From contig DCVQ01000019.1 in NCBI GenBank assembly GCA_002328745.1, forward strand, positions 28,561 to 77,399: a DNA stretch of 48,839 bases, in the 5' to 3' direction. The stretch comes from Actinobacteria bacterium UBA2184 (lineage in GTDB: Bacteria; Actinomycetota; Coriobacteriia; Anaerosomatales; Anaerosomataceae). The notes beneath the pieces were generated by a model. That model saw only the letters and a list, made by a program, of their open reading frames with translations, searched no databases and had not been told where the DNA came from. A program made the translations under genes and the position numbers. Below, one piece after another: positions 25,011 to 34,990 of the stretch (the stretch's first letter is position 1; every line of letters starts with the position of its first letter).

Positions 25011-25973
25011 ATGGACATGCCATCGCTGAGAATCGGCTCTCGCACCGCCCGGCTCCCCGTCATCCAGGGAGGCATGGCGGTGCGCATCTCGCTCTCGCCT
25101 CTGGCCACCGCCGTCGCGAACGCCGGAGGGGTCGGCATCATCGCGGGTAGCGGGCTGTCCGTGCGCGAGATCGCCGCTGAGGTGCGCCAGGCGCGCGCCG
25201 CGACAGAGGGCGTCATCGGTGTGAACGTGATGGTGGCCGTGCGCATCTTCAAGGACCTCGTACAGGCCGCGATCGCCGAAGGCGCGGATATCGTGATAGC
25301 GGGGGCCGGATTCTCGCGCGACGTGTTCACGTGGTGCAAGGAGGCCGGCGTCGAGTGCGTGCCGGTCGTCGGGTCCGCCCGGGTGGCCAAGCTGGCGGAG
25401 CGCTTCGGTGCCTCGGCAGTCGTCGTCGAAGGCGTAGAGGCCGGCGGGCACCTCGGGACCGACCGGCTCGCGCTCGACCTGCTGCCCGAGATCCTCGAGG
25501 CGGTCGATATCCCCGTGATACTGGCAGGCGGGGTCGTCACCGGCGCGGACATCAAGCGGGCGCTTGATGCGGGCGCCGCGGGCGTGCAGATGGGCACGCG
25601 GTTCGCCGCGACCGTCGAGTCCTCGGCTTCGGATGCCTTCAAGGCGATGTACGTGGCGGCGACGGACGAGGACGTGGTGATCACCAAGAGCCCCGTGGGA
25701 CTGCCCGGCCGCGCGGTCACCAACCCACTCACCGAGCGCCTGGCGCGGGGCGACTATCCCGATATCGAGCGATGCCGCTCGTGCCTCAAAGAGTGCGGGA
25801 AGGAATACTGCATCATCGACGCGCTGGAGCGGGCGCAACGCGGAGACGTCATCGAGGGGCTGGTGTTCGCGGGCAGCTCGGTCGCGCGGGTGCACGACGT
25901 TCCGACAGTGGACGTGCTGATGGCGCGCCTGGTCGAGGAGTGGCGAGAGGCGAGCGAAGGGACCCAGGCATGA
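25011..25973 (+). CDS. FMN-dependent nitronate monooxygenase/FabK-like oxidoreductase with C-terminal cysteine motif
   Basis: The 320-residue protein is a TIM-barrel flavoenzyme related to FabK and nitronate monooxygenase. LPVIQGGMAVRIS, the EAGGHLG histidine and the FMN loop LAGGVVTGADI then GVQMGTRF are visible. Near the C-terminus four cysteines, Cys255, 258, 262 and 267 (CRSCLKECGKEYC), form a compact metal-type motif that the fabK product in this operon does not have. AGGAAGG lies 6 bp before ATG 25011, and the stop overlaps fabF by ATGA. Its place inside the fatty-acid operon suggests an enoyl-thioester reductase or a repair enzyme. The true substrate is unknown. Confidence 0.85.
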   Translation: MDMPSLRIGSRTARLPVIQGGMAVRISLSPLATAVANAGGVGIIAGSGLSVREIAAEVRQARAATEGVIGVNVMVAVRIFKDLVQAAIAEGADIVIAGAGFSRDVFTWCKEAGVECVPVVGSARVAKLAERFGASAVVVEGVEAGGHLGTDRLALDLLPEILEAVDIPVILAGGVVTGADIKRALDAGAAGVQMGTRFAATVESSASDAFKAMYVAATDEDVVITKSPVGLPGRAVTNPLTERLARGDYPDIERCRSCLKECGKEYCIIDALERAQRGDVIEGLVFAGSSVARVHDVPTVDVLMARLVEEWREASEGTQA

Positions 25974-27202
25974 GACGAGTCGTCGTCACCGGGATGGGCG
26001 TCGTGTCGCCGGTCGGCATCGGAACAGCTGCGGTGTGGGACTCCGTTGTTGCCGGCAGGAGCGGCGTGACCGCCGTGACCGCGTTCGATGTCACGGCGTA
26101 CCCGACACGGTTCGCCGCGACGCTGCCCGATTGGGATCCAAGCCCGTGGATCGAGGCGAAGGAGGCGCGGCGGATGTCGCGGTTCCAGCAGTTCGCGCTC
26201 GCCGCAGCGCTCATGGCGGTCGAGGACGCGGGCCTCGTCATCGACGAGAGCAACGCCGAGCGGGTCGGCGTGATCGTCGGCTCGGGCATCGGCGGGCTCG
26301 GCACGATGGAGGAGCAGCTGCTCATCCTGACGGAGAAGGGCCCGGGCCGCGTGAGCCCGTTCCTGGTGCCGATGATGATCGTGGACCTCGCGGCGGGGCA
26401 CATCTCCATCCGCCTCGGCGCGAAGGGCATCAACTTCGCTCCGGTGTCCGCGTGCGCCACGGGCAATCATTCCATCGGCGAGGCGGGGGAGGCCATCAAG
26501 CGGGGCGACGCCGACGTGGTGCTGGCCGGCGGCTTCGACTGCGGGGTGACGCCGCTCGGGCTGGCGGGCTTCTGCGCCGCACGGTCGCTCTCCACGCGCA
26601 ACGACGACCCGCAGGGCGCCTCGCGGCCGTTCGACGCCGACCGGGACGGGTTCGTGATGGGCGAGGGCGGCGGCGTTCTGGTCCTGGAGGAGCTGGAGCA
26701 CGCTCGGTCGCGCGGAGCCACCATACTCGCCGAGCTCGCCGGTTATGGCGCGTCCGCTGACGCCTACCACCTCACCGCTCCCGCGGCCGACGGCGACGGC
26801 GCGCGCCGCGCGATGCGACTCGCGCTCGATCATGCGCGTCTCGACACCACGGAGATCGGCTACATCAACGCCCACGGCACATCCACCGGTCTTGGCGATG
26901 CTGCCGAGACCCTGGCGATCAAGGCCGTATTCGGCGCGGACGCCCCGCCGGTGTCGTCGACGAAGTCCATGACCGGCCACCTGCTCGGGGGCGCCGGGGC
27001 GCTCGAGGCCGCCATCTCCATCGAGGCGATGGCCCACGGCGTCCTGCCTCCGACCATCAACTACACGACGCCCGATCCGGCGTGCGATCTGGATTACGTG
27101 CCAAACGTGGCCAGGGAGGCCCGGCTCACGGCGGTGATGAGCAACTCGTTCGGCTTCGGCGGGCACAACGCGACGCTCGTGTTCTCCCGGGTGCGTGACT
27201 GA
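25970..27202 (+). CDS. fabF: 3-Oxoacyl-ACP synthase II (FabF)
   Basis: FabF elongates acyl-ACP with malonyl-ACP. The Cys-His-His triad is complete: Cys162 in VSACATGNHS, one His in INAHGTST and one in TGHLLGGAG. The N-terminus RRVVVTGMGVVSPVG and the C-terminal SFGFGGHNATLVF are typical. It is 410 residues. The start lies in the stop of the flavoenzyme gene. It ends the fatty-acid block, and rnc follows 4 bp later, a common acpP-fabF-rnc order. Confidence 0.96.
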   Translation: MRRVVVTGMGVVSPVGIGTAAVWDSVVAGRSGVTAVTAFDVTAYPTRFAATLPDWDPSPWIEAKEARRMSRFQQFALAAALMAVEDAGLVIDESNAERVGVIVGSGIGGLGTMEEQLLILTEKGPGRVSPFLVPMMIVDLAAGHISIRLGAKGINFAPVSACATGNHSIGEAGEAIKRGDADVVLAGGFDCGVTPLGLAGFCAARSLSTRNDDPQGASRPFDADRDGFVMGEGGGVLVLEELEHARSRGATILAELAGYGASADAYHLTAPAADGDGARRAMRLALDHARLDTTEIGYINAHGTSTGLGDAAETLAIKAVFGADAPPVSSTKSMTGHLLGGAGALEAAISIEAMAHGVLPPTINYTTPDPACDLDYVPNVAREARLTAVMSNSFGFGGHNATLVFSRVRD

Positions 27203-27206
27203 CGGT

Positions 27207-27917
27207 ATGGATGAGGCGTCCCGGCAACGCGCGGAAGAGATGCTCGGGCACACGTTCGGCGATGCCTCGCTTCTGGAGACCGCCCTCACCCACCCGTCGT
27301 ACGCGGCCGAGCACTCCGACGTGGGCACCTACGATCGGCTCGAGTTCCTCGGCGACTCCGTCCTGGGATTCATCGTCTCCGACGTGCTGTACCGGGCGCT
27401 GCCGGATGCACCGGAGGGCGAGCTTACCCGGCGGAAGCATCACGCGGTGTCGGGAGAGGCCCTCGCGGAGGCCGCCGAGGCGCTCGGGATCGGCGAGCTG
27501 CTGCAGCTTGGCAGGGGCGCTCTCGCCGCAGGCGACCGTCAGCGCTCTTCCGTCCTTGAGAACACGATCGAAGCGCTGATTGGCGCGCTCTACCTCGACG
27601 GAGGCCTCGAATGCGCCGAGCGCTTCACGCGCCAGGCGCTCGCCGATCGGCTGGCGGTCTCAGACCTGCCGGTGGCCGATCCCAAGTCGGCGCTGCAACA
27701 GATCACACAGGCGCGTCTCGCCGGGCTCCCGCGCTACCGCATCGTCAGCCACGAGGGGCCGCCTCATCGGCGTACCTTCACGGCCGAGGTGATGCTTGGG
27801 GAGACCGTGGTCGGGCGTGGCACGGGGCATTCGAAGCAGTCCGCCGAGAAGGCCGCCGCCGCCGATGCCCTCGGGAGCTTCACGAGGACGCGCGACGACG
27901 CCGGCACGGCCCTCTAG
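27207..27917 (+). CDS. rnc: Ribonuclease III
   Basis: RNase III cuts double-stranded RNA, including rRNA precursors. The signature DRLEFLGDSVLGF and the second metal-binding helix ENTIEALIGALYLDGG form the catalytic domain (1-150). A double-stranded-RNA-binding domain follows (about 160-230, ending GHSKQSAEKAAAADAL). From ATG 27207 it has 236 residues. GTG 27195 overlaps fabF and would add four. Neither start has a clear ribosome site. The gene leads into smc and ftsY, a widely kept order. Confidence 0.95.
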   Translation: MDEASRQRAEEMLGHTFGDASLLETALTHPSYAAEHSDVGTYDRLEFLGDSVLGFIVSDVLYRALPDAPEGELTRRKHHAVSGEALAEAAEALGIGELLQLGRGALAAGDRQRSSVLENTIEALIGALYLDGGLECAERFTRQALADRLAVSDLPVADPKSALQQITQARLAGLPRYRIVSHEGPPHRRTFTAEVMLGETVVGRGTGHSKQSAEKAAAADALGSFTRTRDDAGTAL

Positions 27918-27931
27918 CGAGGCCGTCGCTA

Positions 27932-27940
27932 TGGTAGGAT
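27932..27940 (+). promoter_or_regulatory. Possible extended -10 upstream of smc
   Basis: TGG-TAGGAT (TG at 27932, TAGGAT 27935-27940) fits an extended -10 box in the 91-bp gap before smc. No -35 is evident. Low confidence. Confidence 0.25.
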
Positions 27941-28008
27941 ACGGTGCGTCCCGGCCGGACCGTGACCACGGTTCGACGACCTCTCGATTCAGCGGATAAG
28001 GGCCTCGC

Positions 28009-31000
28009 TTGTACCTCAAGTCGCTCACCCTGAAAGGGTTCAAGTCCTTCGCCGACCGGAGCCGTCTCGCACTCGAGCCCGGTGTCACGGTCGTCGTCGG
28101 GCCCAACGGTTCCGGCAAGTCCAACATCTCGGACGCGGTGCTGTGGGTTCTCGGCGAGCAGTCGGCCAAGTCGTTGCGAGGCAACTCGATGGAAGACGTC
28201 ATCTTCGCCGGGTCCTCGGGCCGTCAGGCGGTCGGCGTGGCCGAGGTGGACCTGGTGCTCGACAACCGGGACGGAACGCTTCCCATCGAGTTCACCGAGG
28301 TCACGATCACCCGCCGGATGTTCCGCAACGGCGAGAGCGAGTACCTCCTCAACCAGACACCGGCCCGCCTCATGGACGTGCAGGAGCTCTTGCACGACAC
28401 CGGACTCGGCCGCGACACCCACTCCATCATCAGCCAGGGTCGGCTCGACGAGATCCTGAACTCCCGGCCGGAGGAGCGCCGTGCGCTCATCGAAGAGGCC
28501 GCCGGCGTCCTCAAGCACAAGAAGCGCAAGGACCGCGCGCTCCGCAAGCTCGCCGCGATGGACGTCCACCTCGATCGCATCAAGGACGTGATCGTCGAGA
28601 TCGACCGGCAGCTCCGTCCCCTTCAGAGGCAGGCCGACAAGGCATCCGAGTACCGCGACATCCAGGGCGAGCTGCGCGACCTCGAAGTCGCGCTCGCGGT
28701 CGCCGACCTTCGCGCGCTGCAGGGCACGTGGGACGTTCTGGAGAAGCGTGAGCGCGAGCAGGACGCCGAGGTCGAGCTCGCACGCTACCGGCTCGCCGAA
28801 CGCGAGCGGGAGCTCGCCACGTTCCAGTCGCTGCTCGAGGAGAAGGGCCTGTTCGTCGGCGACCTCTCGGAACAGCGCCGTCGTCTCCAATCGGTGCTGG
28901 AGCGCGCCAACTCCGGTCTGCTCCTCCTGGAGGAGAAGGGCAAGAACCTGGTCGAACGCCTCTCCGAGCTTCGCCAGAAGGTGCACCAGTCCAACTCGCG
29001 CCTGGAGACCCGGTCCCGCGAGCTGGAGCAGATCACCGAGGAGCGGGCGGTCACTGAGGCGAAGCTCCAGGCCCTCTACACGCAGCTGGGCGAGCTGCGC
29101 CGGGATTCGGAGACGGCGCGCAAGGAGCGCACCGCGGCCGACGAGGCGCTCGCTGCAGTCATGACCGAGGCGCGGCGCACGCGCAAGGACGTCGACGACG
29201 CGCGTCTCGAGCTTGCCGATCTGCAGCAGTCGCTCTCGGGGTTCGATCTTGAATCGGACATGCTGCGCGAGCGCAGCGTCGCGGTCCGCGACGGCCGTAC
29301 CGGGCTCATGCAGACGCTGTCGGCCCGTCGCACCAGGCTCGAACAGCTCGTGGCGAGGATCGACCACACCCGCCGTGAATCGGCGCTTGCCGCAAGCGAC
29401 GTCGACAAGCGCGTGCGTCTTGCCGACAGCCGCCGTATCGCGCTCGAGAAGGCGCGCACCGAGCTCTCCGATGTGCGAGCCGAGATCCGCGCCCTCGAGG
29501 AAGTGGACCGCGCGTTCGACGCGGCTTCTCCGGCGCTCGCCTCGCTGGTGGCCCAGCGCTCCGAACTACCCGACGTGCTCGGCCCGGTGACCGAGCACGT
29601 GCGCGTTCCGGAACAGTACGAGCGACTGCTGGAGAGGGTCCTCGGCGGGGACGTCTTCTGCGTGCTCGTGAAGAAGCGCGGCGCGGTGGCGCGCACCGTG
29701 GGCGTTCTCGAGAAGGGCGGCGTGGCCGACTTCTCGGTCGTCCCGCTCGACGCCGCTCCGTCCACGCCGCGGCCGGCCGACGGCCCCGGCGTCCGGCTCC
29801 TCGACGTCATCGAATGCGAGGACGACCTGCGCGGCGCGCTCGACGTCCTCATCGGAGACGTGCGTGTCGTCGAGACGCTCGACGAGGCGCTTTCGGCCGC
29901 GGACACCGGATGGCGGTTCGCCACCACGGCCGGTCACACCGTCTGGCCGTCGGGCAAGGTGCGCGTGGGACCCAACCTCGGCGACGATTCCGGCGTGCTC
30001 GCCAGGCGCCGCACGCTGATCGAACTGCGCGACAGGGTGGAGGGCCTTCTCGTGGGAGTGGGGGAGGCCGAGGCGTCGATCGTGGAGGCCACCGAGGCCC
30101 TCGCTGCTGCACAGGAAGATGCGCTTCAGCTCGGGCAGACGCTCGCGGCCCTCACAGGCGAGGAATCGTCGCTTCGCGAGGATATCGGCCGCCTGGAGCA
30201 GAGCATCACCGAGAGCGACACCGAAGCGGCCGCCATCGACCTCAAGCTCCGGCAGATCGAGGAGCGCACGGTCAAGGACAAGCCACGCCAGCGCGCGCTT
30301 ACGGATCGCATCGAAGCGGGTCTCGCGCGCATCGAGGAGCTCGAGGATGCGACCATCGCCCGGCGGGAGGACCGGGACAACCGGTTCCGCGACGAGTCCG
30401 AGGTAACCACGCGGCTCTCCACCTGCCAGGTCGAGATCGCCGCGGTGTCCGAGCGCGAGGTGCACCTCAAGCGCCGGTACGCCTCGCTGATGGCGGAGAC
30501 CGACGAGCTCGGCCAGAGCGTGGGCCATTCACGTACTACCGAGGAGGCCCTCGAGTCGCTGCGGGAGCGCATCGAGCCCCTGAACTCGCTGTGGGGCGAG
30601 CTGCTGGCGCGTGCCGAGCACTGGGCCGAGAAGCTCCGCGATCGCACCCGCTTCGTTCAAGCCGACTCGGAGTCGTTGCGCACCACCATCCACGAGGGGC
30701 AGGAGGCCGTGCGCGCCGCGCAGGCCGGCGTGGACGCCGCTCTCGAGGTCGTGAGCGACGTCCGGGTGGAGAAGGCCGGTCTCGAGGCGCAGGTGAACGT
30801 CGCCCTGCGACGCATCGTGGAGGACCTTGGCGTCCCGATCGAGCGCGCGCTCGAGACCCCGCCGGTCGAGGACCACGCCGCTGCCGCCGAGCGCGTACAC
30901 CGCCTGCGGAAGCGGATCGCGAACCTCGGTCCGGTGAACCCGGTCGCTGTAGAGGAGTTCGAGCATCTCAGATCCCGCCGCGACTTCGTCCAGGCGCAGC

Positions 31001-31542
31001 TCGACGACCTTACCTCCAGCCGTAAGGCGCTCCAGAAGGTGATCGCGGCCATCGACCGCAAGGTCCGCGACCGGTTCCTCGAGACGTTCGAGCTCGTGGA
31101 CCGCCACTTCCAGGACACGTTCGCCGTGCTCTTCCCCGGGGGCCACGCCTCGCTCACGATGACCGATCCCGACGAGCCGGACACGACCGGCGTCGAAGTG
31201 GTGGCGCAGCCGCGCGGCAAGCGTCTGCAGAAGATGTCGCTCCTCTCGGGAGGTGAGAAGTCGCTCACGGCGCTCGCGCTCCTCTTCGCCGTGTACCGGA
31301 CGCGGCCGTGCCCGTTCTACATCCTCGACGAGGTCGAGGCCGCCCTCGACGACACCAACCTCCGCCGCTTCATCGCGTTCGTCGACAGCATGCGCGCCCA
31401 CACCCAGTTCATCATCGTGACGCACCAGCGCCGGACGATGGAGATGGCCGACGTGCTGTATGGCGTCTCCATGCAGGCCGATGGCGTGAGCAAGGTCGTG
31501 AGCCAGAAGGTCGAACGCTCGGTAGAGCCGGCGCCCGCCTGA
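28009..31542 (+). CDS. smc: Chromosome segregation protein SMC
   Basis: SMC is the ATPase of condensin that compacts and separates chromosomes. The N-terminal head has YLKSLTLKGFKSFADRS and Walker A GPNGSGKSN. Two long coiled coils (about 170-500 and 670-1000) flank the hinge (about 510-660). The C-terminal head carries the signature LLSGGEKSLTALALL and Walker B YILDEVEAALDDTN. It is 1177 residues, the usual size. The start is TTG 28009, supported by AAGGG at 27998-28002 and by the family N-terminus. The rare start codon may keep expression low. The stop overlaps ftsY as TGATG. Confidence 0.97.
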   Translation: MYLKSLTLKGFKSFADRSRLALEPGVTVVVGPNGSGKSNISDAVLWVLGEQSAKSLRGNSMEDVIFAGSSGRQAVGVAEVDLVLDNRDGTLPIEFTEVTITRRMFRNGESEYLLNQTPARLMDVQELLHDTGLGRDTHSIISQGRLDEILNSRPEERRALIEEAAGVLKHKKRKDRALRKLAAMDVHLDRIKDVIVEIDRQLRPLQRQADKASEYRDIQGELRDLEVALAVADLRALQGTWDVLEKREREQDAEVELARYRLAERERELATFQSLLEEKGLFVGDLSEQRRRLQSVLERANSGLLLLEEKGKNLVERLSELRQKVHQSNSRLETRSRELEQITEERAVTEAKLQALYTQLGELRRDSETARKERTAADEALAAVMTEARRTRKDVDDARLELADLQQSLSGFDLESDMLRERSVAVRDGRTGLMQTLSARRTRLEQLVARIDHTRRESALAASDVDKRVRLADSRRIALEKARTELSDVRAEIRALEEVDRAFDAASPALASLVAQRSELPDVLGPVTEHVRVPEQYERLLERVLGGDVFCVLVKKRGAVARTVGVLEKGGVADFSVVPLDAAPSTPRPADGPGVRLLDVIECEDDLRGALDVLIGDVRVVETLDEALSAADTGWRFATTAGHTVWPSGKVRVGPNLGDDSGVLARRRTLIELRDRVEGLLVGVGEAEASIVEATEALAAAQEDALQLGQTLAALTGEESSLREDIGRLEQSITESDTEAAAIDLKLRQIEERTVKDKPRQRALTDRIEAGLARIEELEDATIARREDRDNRFRDESEVTTRLSTCQVEIAAVSEREVHLKRRYASLMAETDELGQSVGHSRTTEEALESLRERIEPLNSLWGELLARAEHWAEKLRDRTRFVQADSESLRTTIHEGQEAVRAAQAGVDAALEVVSDVRVEKAGLEAQVNVALRRIVEDLGVPIERALETPPVEDHAAAAERVHRLRKRIANLGPVNPVAVEEFEHLRSRRDFVQAQLDDLTSSRKALQKVIAAIDRKVRDRFLETFELVDRHFQDTFAVLFPGGHASLTMTDPDEPDTTGVEVVAQPRGKRLQKMSLLSGGEKSLTALALLFAVYRTRPCPFYILDEVEAALDDTNLRRFIAFVDSMRAHTQFIIVTHQRRTMEMADVLYGVSMQADGVSKVVSQKVERSVEPAPA

Positions 31543-32459
31543 TGGCCACGCCCTGGTACAAGCGGCTGGGCGACGGGCTATCGCGGACGCGGGGAGCGCT
31601 GCAGGGACATCTGAACGTGCTTCTCCGTCGGGGTCCCGATGTCGACGCGGTGTTCTGGGAGGAGCTCGAGGACGCGCTGATCCAGGCCGACATCGGCGTG
31701 GTCGCCACGACGGAGCTCGTCGGCCGGCTGCGCGACGCCGCCGCGCGCGAGGCCCTGCCGGATGCCGCTGCTGTGCTGGACCGGCTTGCCGCCGAGATCG
31801 CCGCCGAGGCGCGGGTTCCCGGCGACGACCCCTTCGCGAGCGGCCCGGCGACCGTACTCGTGGTGGGCGTGAACGGGACCGGCAAGACGACGAGCGTCGG
31901 CAAGCTGGCCGCGAACGCCGTGGCCGAGGGCCGTCGCGTCGTCATCGGCTCGGCGGACACCTTCCGTGCCGCGGCGATCGAGCAGCTTCGCGTGTGGGCC
32001 GAGCGCGCCGCCGTGCCGGTCGTGGAGCGGGCGCACGGTGCGGATCCGGGGGCCGTCGTGTACGACACCCTCGCCGAGGCGAGCGAGCGGGGAGCCGACC
32101 TCGTCCTCATCGACACCGCGGGCCGGCTTCATACATCGACCGATCTCATGGCCGAGCTGGTGAAGGTCCAGCGCGTCGCCCGGCGCGAGAGCGCGCACCC
32201 CGTCCGGACGGTGCTCGTGATGGATGCCACCACCGGCCAGAACGGGCTGCTGCAGGCACGCGAGTTCGATCGCGCGCTCGGCCTCGACGCCATCGTGCTC
32301 ACGAAGCTCGACGGGACCGCCAAAGGCGGCATCGTCGTCGCGGTCGCGCGCGAGCTCGGCATACCCGTCGTGCGCATCGGTGTAGGCGAGGGCCTCGAGG
32401 ATCTCGCTCCCTTCGATGCGGACGACTTCGCGGCCGCCGTCGTCGGTCGGGGGGACTGA
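31542..32459 (+). CDS. ftsY: Signal recognition particle receptor FtsY
   Basis: FtsY is the membrane-side GTPase that docks SRP-ribosome complexes. The NG domain has VNGTGKTTSVGKLA (G1), SADTFRAAA, DTAGR and TKLDGTAKGG (G4). It is 305 residues, starting MATPWYKRLGDGLSRTR, with no long acidic A domain, so membrane attachment would rest on the N-terminal amphipathic helix. The start overlaps the smc stop. Its partner ffh is three genes on, with a signal peptidase between. Confidence 0.96.
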   Translation: MATPWYKRLGDGLSRTRGALQGHLNVLLRRGPDVDAVFWEELEDALIQADIGVVATTELVGRLRDAAAREALPDAAAVLDRLAAEIAAEARVPGDDPFASGPATVLVVGVNGTGKTTSVGKLAANAVAEGRRVVIGSADTFRAAAIEQLRVWAERAAVPVVERAHGADPGAVVYDTLAEASERGADLVLIDTAGRLHTSTDLMAELVKVQRVARRESAHPVRTVLVMDATTGQNGLLQAREFDRALGLDAIVLTKLDGTAKGGIVVAVARELGIPVVRIGVGEGLEDLAPFDADDFAAAVVGRGD

Positions 32460-32465
32460 TCCCGT

Positions 32466-33005
32466 ATGGCAGCGCCACGGTTCGTGCCATGGCGACCGGG
32501 CGACCGGGCGTATCTGCCCCTCGTCGGCGCGCTTGTCGCGATACTCGTGACGCTCCTTGTTGTCCTGTACGGCCTGAACACCGTGATCCGCGTGGACGGC
32601 GACTCGATGTATCCCGCGCTGCACGATGAAGATCGGGTCCTCGTCACGCGCGGCTACGGCGAGCCGCGGCGCGGCGACATCGTCACGCTGGTCGAGCCCA
32701 TGGGCGGTGCGGGAGACGGGCTCATCAAGCGGATCATCGCCGTCGGGGGCGACACAGTCACGATCGAAGGCGATGTCGCGTACGTGAACGGGGTGCGCTC
32801 CGCCGTCGCCCCCGAGGCCGTCATCGGCCCCGACACGCGCGGGTTCGCTCCCGTCGAGGTGCCCGAGGGATGGGTATACCTGATGGGCGATAATCGGCCG
32901 ACCTCGCTCGACAGCCGCCATTTCGGTATCGTCCCGGATGTCGCGTTGCGTGGACGGGTGATCGCCGTCATCTCTCCTGTGACCCGTTTTCGCCTGATGG
33001 ACTAA
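32466..33005 (+). CDS. lepB: Signal peptidase I (first of two)
   Basis: Type I signal peptidase removes signal peptides of exported proteins outside the membrane. A single membrane segment at residues 17-36 is followed by the catalytic Ser47 in GDSMYP and Lys88 in LIKRIIA. The GDNRPTSLDSRHFG box D/E motif is complete. It is 179 residues. It starts 6 bp after ftsY and sits between the two SRP GTPase genes. A second, only distantly similar copy is at 36501. Confidence 0.94.
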   Translation: MAAPRFVPWRPGDRAYLPLVGALVAILVTLLVVLYGLNTVIRVDGDSMYPALHDEDRVLVTRGYGEPRRGDIVTLVEPMGGAGDGLIKRIIAVGGDTVTIEGDVAYVNGVRSAVAPEAVIGPDTRGFAPVEVPEGWVYLMGDNRPTSLDSRHFGIVPDVALRGRVIAVISPVTRFRLMD

Positions 33006-33009
33006 GCGC

Positions 33010-33031
33010 CCGGCCGCGCGCTGGCGGCCGG
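33010..33031 (+). promoter_or_regulatory. Hairpin just upstream of ffh ribosome site
   Basis: CCGGCCGC (33010-33017) and GCGGCCGG (33024-33031) form an 8-bp stem with a 6-nt loop, ending 3 bp before the GGAGGA of ffh. No T-tract follows. It may insulate ffh from lepB or mark a processing site. Confidence 0.35.
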
Positions 33032-33043
33032 ATCGGAGGACCA

Positions 33044-34384
<1,341 letters not shown>

Positions 34385-34418
34385 CTTCGGGCGACGTCGC
34401 GTCCGGCGAAATCGTTCT

Positions 34419-34447
34419 TTGACCCTTGGGTACTCATCTCGTATCAT
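34419..34447 (+). promoter_or_regulatory. Promoter of the rpsP operon
   Basis: TTGACC (34419-34424) and TATCAT (34442-34447) are exactly 17 bp apart, a near-consensus housekeeping promoter. The start near 34454 gives a leader of about 50 nt. It is one of the two best promoter matches in the window. Confidence 0.8.
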
Positions 34448-34469
34448 TAGTCGCTGCTCTTGCTCACGA

Positions 34470-34486
34470 GTGGTCCGCCGGACCAC
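34470..34486 (+). promoter_or_regulatory. Leader hairpin before rpsP
   Basis: GTGGTCC / GGACCAC with a 3-nt loop lies 6 bp before the ribosome site GGAGGTGA (34493-34500). It may be part of ribosomal-protein autoregulation or simply protect the 5' end. Confidence 0.4.
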
Positions 34487-34505
34487 CGACACGGAGGTGA
34501 AGGTT

Positions 34506-34988
34506 TTGTCAGTCAAGATCCGTCTGGCGCGCGCCGGCGCCAAGAAGGCGCCGTTCTATCGCGTCGTCGCCGCAGACTCTCGCGCTCCGCGCGATGGCCG
34601 TTTCCTCGAGATCCTGGGGCGCTACAACCCGCGTACCGACCCGTCGCTGATCGAGCTCGACCTGGTGAAGGTCGACGCGTGGCTCGCCAAGGGTGCGCAG
34701 CCGAGCGAGACCGTCGCCAAGCTCATCGCGATCACTCGCGATCCGAGTGCGGTGGCCCCGGTGAAGGGCACGACCCTCTCGAAGAAGGCCCAGGCCAAGG
34801 CCGCCGAGGCCGAGAAGAAAGCCGCTGAAGCCGCCGCCGCACCGGCACCGGAGCCCGTGGCTGAGGAGGCACCCGTAGAGGCGCCCGTAGAGGAGCCCGC
34901 CGAGGAGTCCGCTGAGGAGACTCCCGCTGAGGAGCCCGTCGAGGAGACTCCCGCCGGGGAGTCCGCTGACGAAGCGGCGGCCGAGTAG
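34506..34988 (+). CDS. rpsP: 30S ribosomal protein S16 with long acidic C-terminal tail
   Basis: bS16 helps 30S assembly. The core is residues 1-85 (SVKIRLARAGAKKAPFYRVV, then the RDGRFLEILGRYNP motif). The remaining 75 residues are a Lys/Ala stretch and then an Ala/Pro/Glu repeat tail, giving 160 residues against 80-90 for most S16. Actinomycetota often have such tails. The start is TTG 34506 because the Shine-Dalgarno GGAGGTGA at 34493-34500 fits it and the family starts (M)xVKIRL. GTG 34497 lies inside that site. It heads rpsP-khpA-rimM-trmD. Confidence 0.95.
   Translation: MSVKIRLARAGAKKAPFYRVVAADSRAPRDGRFLEILGRYNPRTDPSLIELDLVKVDAWLAKGAQPSETVAKLIAITRDPSAVAPVKGTTLSKKAQAKAAEAEKKAAEAAAAPAPEPVAEEAPVEAPVEEPAEESAEETPAEEPVEETPAGESADEAAAE
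34864..34970 (+). repeat. Low-complexity Glu/Pro/Ala codon repeat in rpsP
   Basis: GAGGAG-rich units encode the acidic tail of S16. The 14-mer GAGGAGACTCCCGC occurs at 34914-34927 and again at 34941-34954, 27 bp (nine codons) apart. Such a tract can change length by slippage in steps of whole codons. Confidence 0.6.
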
Positions 34989-34990
34989 CG

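Noticed and set aside
23550..25895. A 781-codon open frame on the minus strand opposite fabD, fabG, acpP and the FMN enzyme gene
   Set aside because: It is rich in Arg/His/Asp/Gly as expected from the complement of GC-biased codons, matches no family, and lies opposite four well-supported genes.
34388..34402. Palindrome GCGACGTCGC as ffh terminator
   Set aside because: Only 10 bp with no room for a loop and no T-tract. Too weak to call.
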